Part shown: positions 62,076-64,000 of the stretch, one piece after another
Numbering within the stretch: the stretch's first letter is position 1
Layout of the letters: each line of letters opens with the position of its first letter
Assembly (NCBI RefSeq): GCF_905220705.1
Contig: NZ_CAJNAT010000023.1
Coordinates: forward strand, 62,001-126,000
Origin: Paraburkholderia domus
GTDB taxonomy: Bacteria; Pseudomonadota; Gammaproteobacteria; Burkholderiales; Burkholderiaceae
Direction: 5' to 3'
Length of the DNA: 64,000 bases
Program-made: the position numbers and the translations under genes
Notes under the pieces: model-generated
The model's input: only the letters and a program-made list of their open reading frames with translations
Database searches by the model: none
Told to the model about the DNA's origin: nothing

Positions 62076-62468
62076 GGTGGGGTTCCCATACGACGACATT
62101 ACAATCTGTCCTGCCCGGCTGACGAATCGTCCTTGTTTTAAGGGACTTTCGTGTGACCCGCGATTTTCCATGTTGCGGTCACTCACCGTTCGTGTAGTAT
62201 CCGCTACACCAAACTTGCTTGAAATCTACTCGATCAAAATAGACTGCGCAATGAGTTTCCCGGCGGACACCTGAATGCTGCGGCGCGGCAACGCCGCGTG
62301 AATCACGCTTCAATCTACGCCGAAGCACGTGATCGTGCAGAGCATTTCGTCGCGCGCAATATGGGCTGTATGATGAGGGCGCGCCGTGCTGAAGCGCACC
62401 TAAGCGTGCCTTGGCGGCTACGACGCATGCCGTTCAACCTGACGCTAACAAAGAGATCCGAGACCGCC
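62076..62468. other. Divergent control region between hnr and tetR
   Basis: About 390 bases with no gene. It carries the inverted repeat at 62192-62209. Upstream in-frame ATGs of both genes exist but lack ribosome sites. Confidence 0.5.
62192..62209. promoter_or_regulatory. Candidate TetR operator of the nicotinate-type operon
   Basis: GTGTAG-TATCCG-CTACAC, a perfect 6-bp inverted repeat with a 6-bp spacer, 116 bp upstream of hnr and 259 bp upstream of the divergent TetR gene. Length and symmetry fit a TetR dimer. Confidence 0.6.
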
Positions 62469-63170
62469 ATGAGTCCCACTGCCGCCCGCAAGCCGGGCGC
62501 TATCGGCATCCGAGCGAAACAGGCGCAGGACACGCGCGCCAAGATTCTCAAAGCGGCAATCAAGGTCTTTGCAAAGCAAGGCTATGCAAGCGGACGGGTC
62601 GAAAGCATTTCGAAGGCCGCGCGTTCGCACGACCGGATGATCTATTACTACTTCGGCAGCAAGGAACAGTTGTTTGTCGAAGTCCTGGAGACGATCTACA
62701 CGCAGTTCAACGAGGCCGAAAGCAAGCTCGATCTCGATCTGGACGATCCCGTGCATGGCCTCGAACAGATGGTCGAATTCGTCTGGCAGTACTACCTGGA
62801 TCACCCCGAGTTCGTCACGCTGCTGTCGAGCGAGAATCTGCACCAGGGCAAGCACGCGAAGAAATCTTTAAAGCTGAAGGAGATTTCGGGCTATGCGATT
62901 TCGGTCGTGCAACAGTTACTTGACGCCGGCAAGGCGAAAAACGTCTTCCGCACCGACGTCAAAGCGCGTGATGTGTACCTGATGATCGCGTCGCTCGGTT
63001 ATTTCTATAACGCCAATCAGTACACATTGGGCGCGTTTCTTGGTGAATCCCTGATGGACAAGGCCGCCCTCGTGCATTGGCGCGAGGTCATCAAGGATAC
63101 GGTGTTGCGCGCGGTACGCTTGCGGCTGCCGGCTGAAACGGCTGTGATGAATGAGAGCAGGATTGCCTGA
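62469..63170 (+). CDS. TetR family regulator of the adjacent catabolic operon
   Basis: 233 residues from MSPTAARKPGAIGIRAKQAQ. Helix-turn-helix ILKAAIKVFAKQGYASGRVE, then SISKAARSHDRMIYYYFGSK. The C-terminal domain (VEFVWQYYLDHPEFVTLLSS, DVYLMIASLGYFYNANQYTL) resembles the TetR_C_41/YcdC-like group, often sensing pyrimidine- or aromatic-type metabolites. Divergent from hnr with a palindrome between, it probably represses the operon and is relieved by a pathway intermediate. Confidence 0.9.
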   Translation: MSPTAARKPGAIGIRAKQAQDTRAKILKAAIKVFAKQGYASGRVESISKAARSHDRMIYYYFGSKEQLFVEVLETIYTQFNEAESKLDLDLDDPVHGLEQMVEFVWQYYLDHPEFVTLLSSENLHQGKHAKKSLKLKEISGYAISVVQQLLDAGKAKNVFRTDVKARDVYLMIASLGYFYNANQYTLGAFLGESLMDKAALVHWREVIKDTVLRAVRLRLPAETAVMNESRIA

Positions 63171-63660
63171 AGCGCGTGTCGGGCGATTCAGGAGCACGCT
63201 GGAAATCGCATCATGACCAAATCGGCCGCGTCCTCTCCTATCCCGCAAGCCCGCGACACCAGCATAGGCTTCAAGGTTCCACGTGCAGCGAATGAAGCCG
63301 CCAAGGTGAGCAAGCAGCACATCGCAGATTCACCAACATCGCCGCTCTTGCGTGAACCATTCAATCGTACATACCGCCCGGGAAGGTCCGGCAAAAGGAC
63401 TATGCAGACTTGACGAGCGCGCTCATTGATTGAGATGATCTCTACAGGGATCGCGCAGTTTCGGAGGATGTAGCGCTTTCTCTCATCGCAACCGACACTC
63501 TGTACATTCTCGCCCCCGATGTGTGGGATGACATTCTGCGACGCGGCAACGCCGAGCGGAAAGCATTGACTGTGAAATGCGCCACCGCACGCAAGCGGTG
63601 ACGTCGCAGCACTGACCACCACTGGCGGCCACCACGCCGCAGCAATTTTTTACTAAGCTA
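63171..63660. other. Decayed coding stretch
   Basis: No intact gene. A 66-codon frame at 63213-63413 has no ribosome site. From about 63396 the plus strand reads KDYADLTSALID, a stop, then DDLYRDRAVSEDVALSLIAT and on to LYILAPDVWDDILRRGNAER with a stop at 63601. A protein-like sequence interrupted by a TGA suggests a remnant of an unrecognised gene. Confidence 0.4.
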
Positions 63661-63945
63661 CTATTTGCCCGAGTCGCCCTCGGGAAGACCTGTCCAAGGT
63701 GACTCTAACATTCCCTTGCGACCGTCTATCAGGGCGTTTATCAGGCGGTCTAACGATAACTTGTAGACCATAGTGCCGTCCGGGGTCGGTCCGAATAATT
63801 CAACTTCAAGATTATCCAGTCCTTTCTCGCGATTGATGACAACAATCGGATTTCTGTCTAGCAATACTTCCAATGTCACAAAGTTGTATTCGTCAGGTGC
63901 CGATGACCAAACGGTCTCCACTCGTTCGACTATCTTAGTTTTCAT
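63661..63945 (-). CDS. Conserved hypothetical protein, 94 residues
   Basis: MKTKIVERVETVWSSAPDEY, with CAAGGAT before the ATG; an earlier ATG adds seven residues. A short alpha/beta protein (NFVTLEVLLDRNPIVVINRE, DGTMVYKLSLDRLINALIDG) without Cys, membrane helix or known motif. Not recognised. Lower GC than the rest of the window, which may indicate acquired DNA. Confidence 0.6.
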   Translation of the reverse strand: MKTKIVERVETVWSSAPDEYNFVTLEVLLDRNPIVVINREKGLDNLEVELFGPTPDGTMVYKLSLDRLINALIDGRKGMLESPWTGLPEGDSGK

Positions 63946-64000
63946 AGCGCATCCTTGATTAGGCATCGTCGATTGGCGCTCCCGGTTTAGGTGTATGCAT

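Noticed and set aside
1..64000. tRNA, rRNA, CRISPR or riboswitch
   Set aside because: Intergenic regions were read for tRNA TPsiC-like and anticodon arms, regular spaced repeats and known riboswitch cores by eye. None was convincing; a covariance-model scan would be more sensitive.

Overview
The window is GC-rich, densely coded DNA of a Burkholderiaceae type, most likely Paraburkholderia or a close relative. This is inferred from gene content: a DUF2844/DUF3443 pair, a phasin, alanine/lysine-rich histone-like proteins, a complete Tad locus and a reductive nicotinate-type operon. No rRNA, tRNA, CRISPR array, complete insertion sequence or prophage was seen.

Layout. 1-7.4 kb holds housekeeping and accessory genes: the tail of a zinc-metallopeptidase-like gene, DUF3443 and DUF2844, a phasin, a DUF4410 lipoprotein, a glutathione transferase, and a zinc-free MDR oxidoreductase with its TetR regulator. 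At 7.5-8.2 kb is a histone-H1-like repeat protein. From 8.3 to 19.9 kb, all on the minus strand, is a full Tad/Flp pilus operon: flp, tadV, flp, rcpC, rcpA, a lipoprotein, tadZ, tadA, tadB, tadC, two tadE-like genes and tadG. At 20.7-25.4 kb, on the plus strand, is a lipid-linked sugar module (GT87, GtrB-type GT2, methyltransferase, GtrA, PAP2). At 25.4-36 kb is a mixed region with a phospholipase-D-type cardiolipin synthase, YihY, a hybrid histidine kinase, an acyl-CoA dehydrogenase/methyltransferase/GT2 operon and a DUF2383 protein. The same region carries three decayed signalling genes: an HWE histidine kinase end, a receiver-domain fragment, and a diguanylate cyclase that has lost its active site.

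36-42 kb is patchier and locally richer in AT. It has two small secreted cysteine-containing proteins, a YCII protein, an alpha/beta hydrolase, and a quinone oxidoreductase/NTF2 pair divergent from a LysR gene. 42.5-47.3 kb holds a LysE exporter, a MocR regulator divergent from a class III omega-aminotransferase, a DUF6496 protein and a small conserved protein. At 47.3-48 kb is a large inverted-repeat element.

The most distinctive region is 48-63.2 kb. A single-direction operon (about 62.1 down to 48.0 kb) encodes 6-hydroxynicotinate reductase, a UPF0280 protein, two DUF1185 proteins, a branched-chain-type ABC importer (fused LivHM, LivG, LivF), an enamidase, a two-subunit molybdenum/iron-sulfur/cytochrome c hydroxylase of NicAB type, and the transporter's binding protein. 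A divergent TetR regulator and an 18-bp inverted repeat lie at the promoter end. Together they suggest uptake of a pyridine carboxylate, ring hydroxylation with electrons passed to cytochrome c, ring reduction and hydrolytic ring opening. This is the reductive nicotinate route first known from anaerobes, here paired with an aerobic-type hydroxylase and with three conserved proteins of unknown role.
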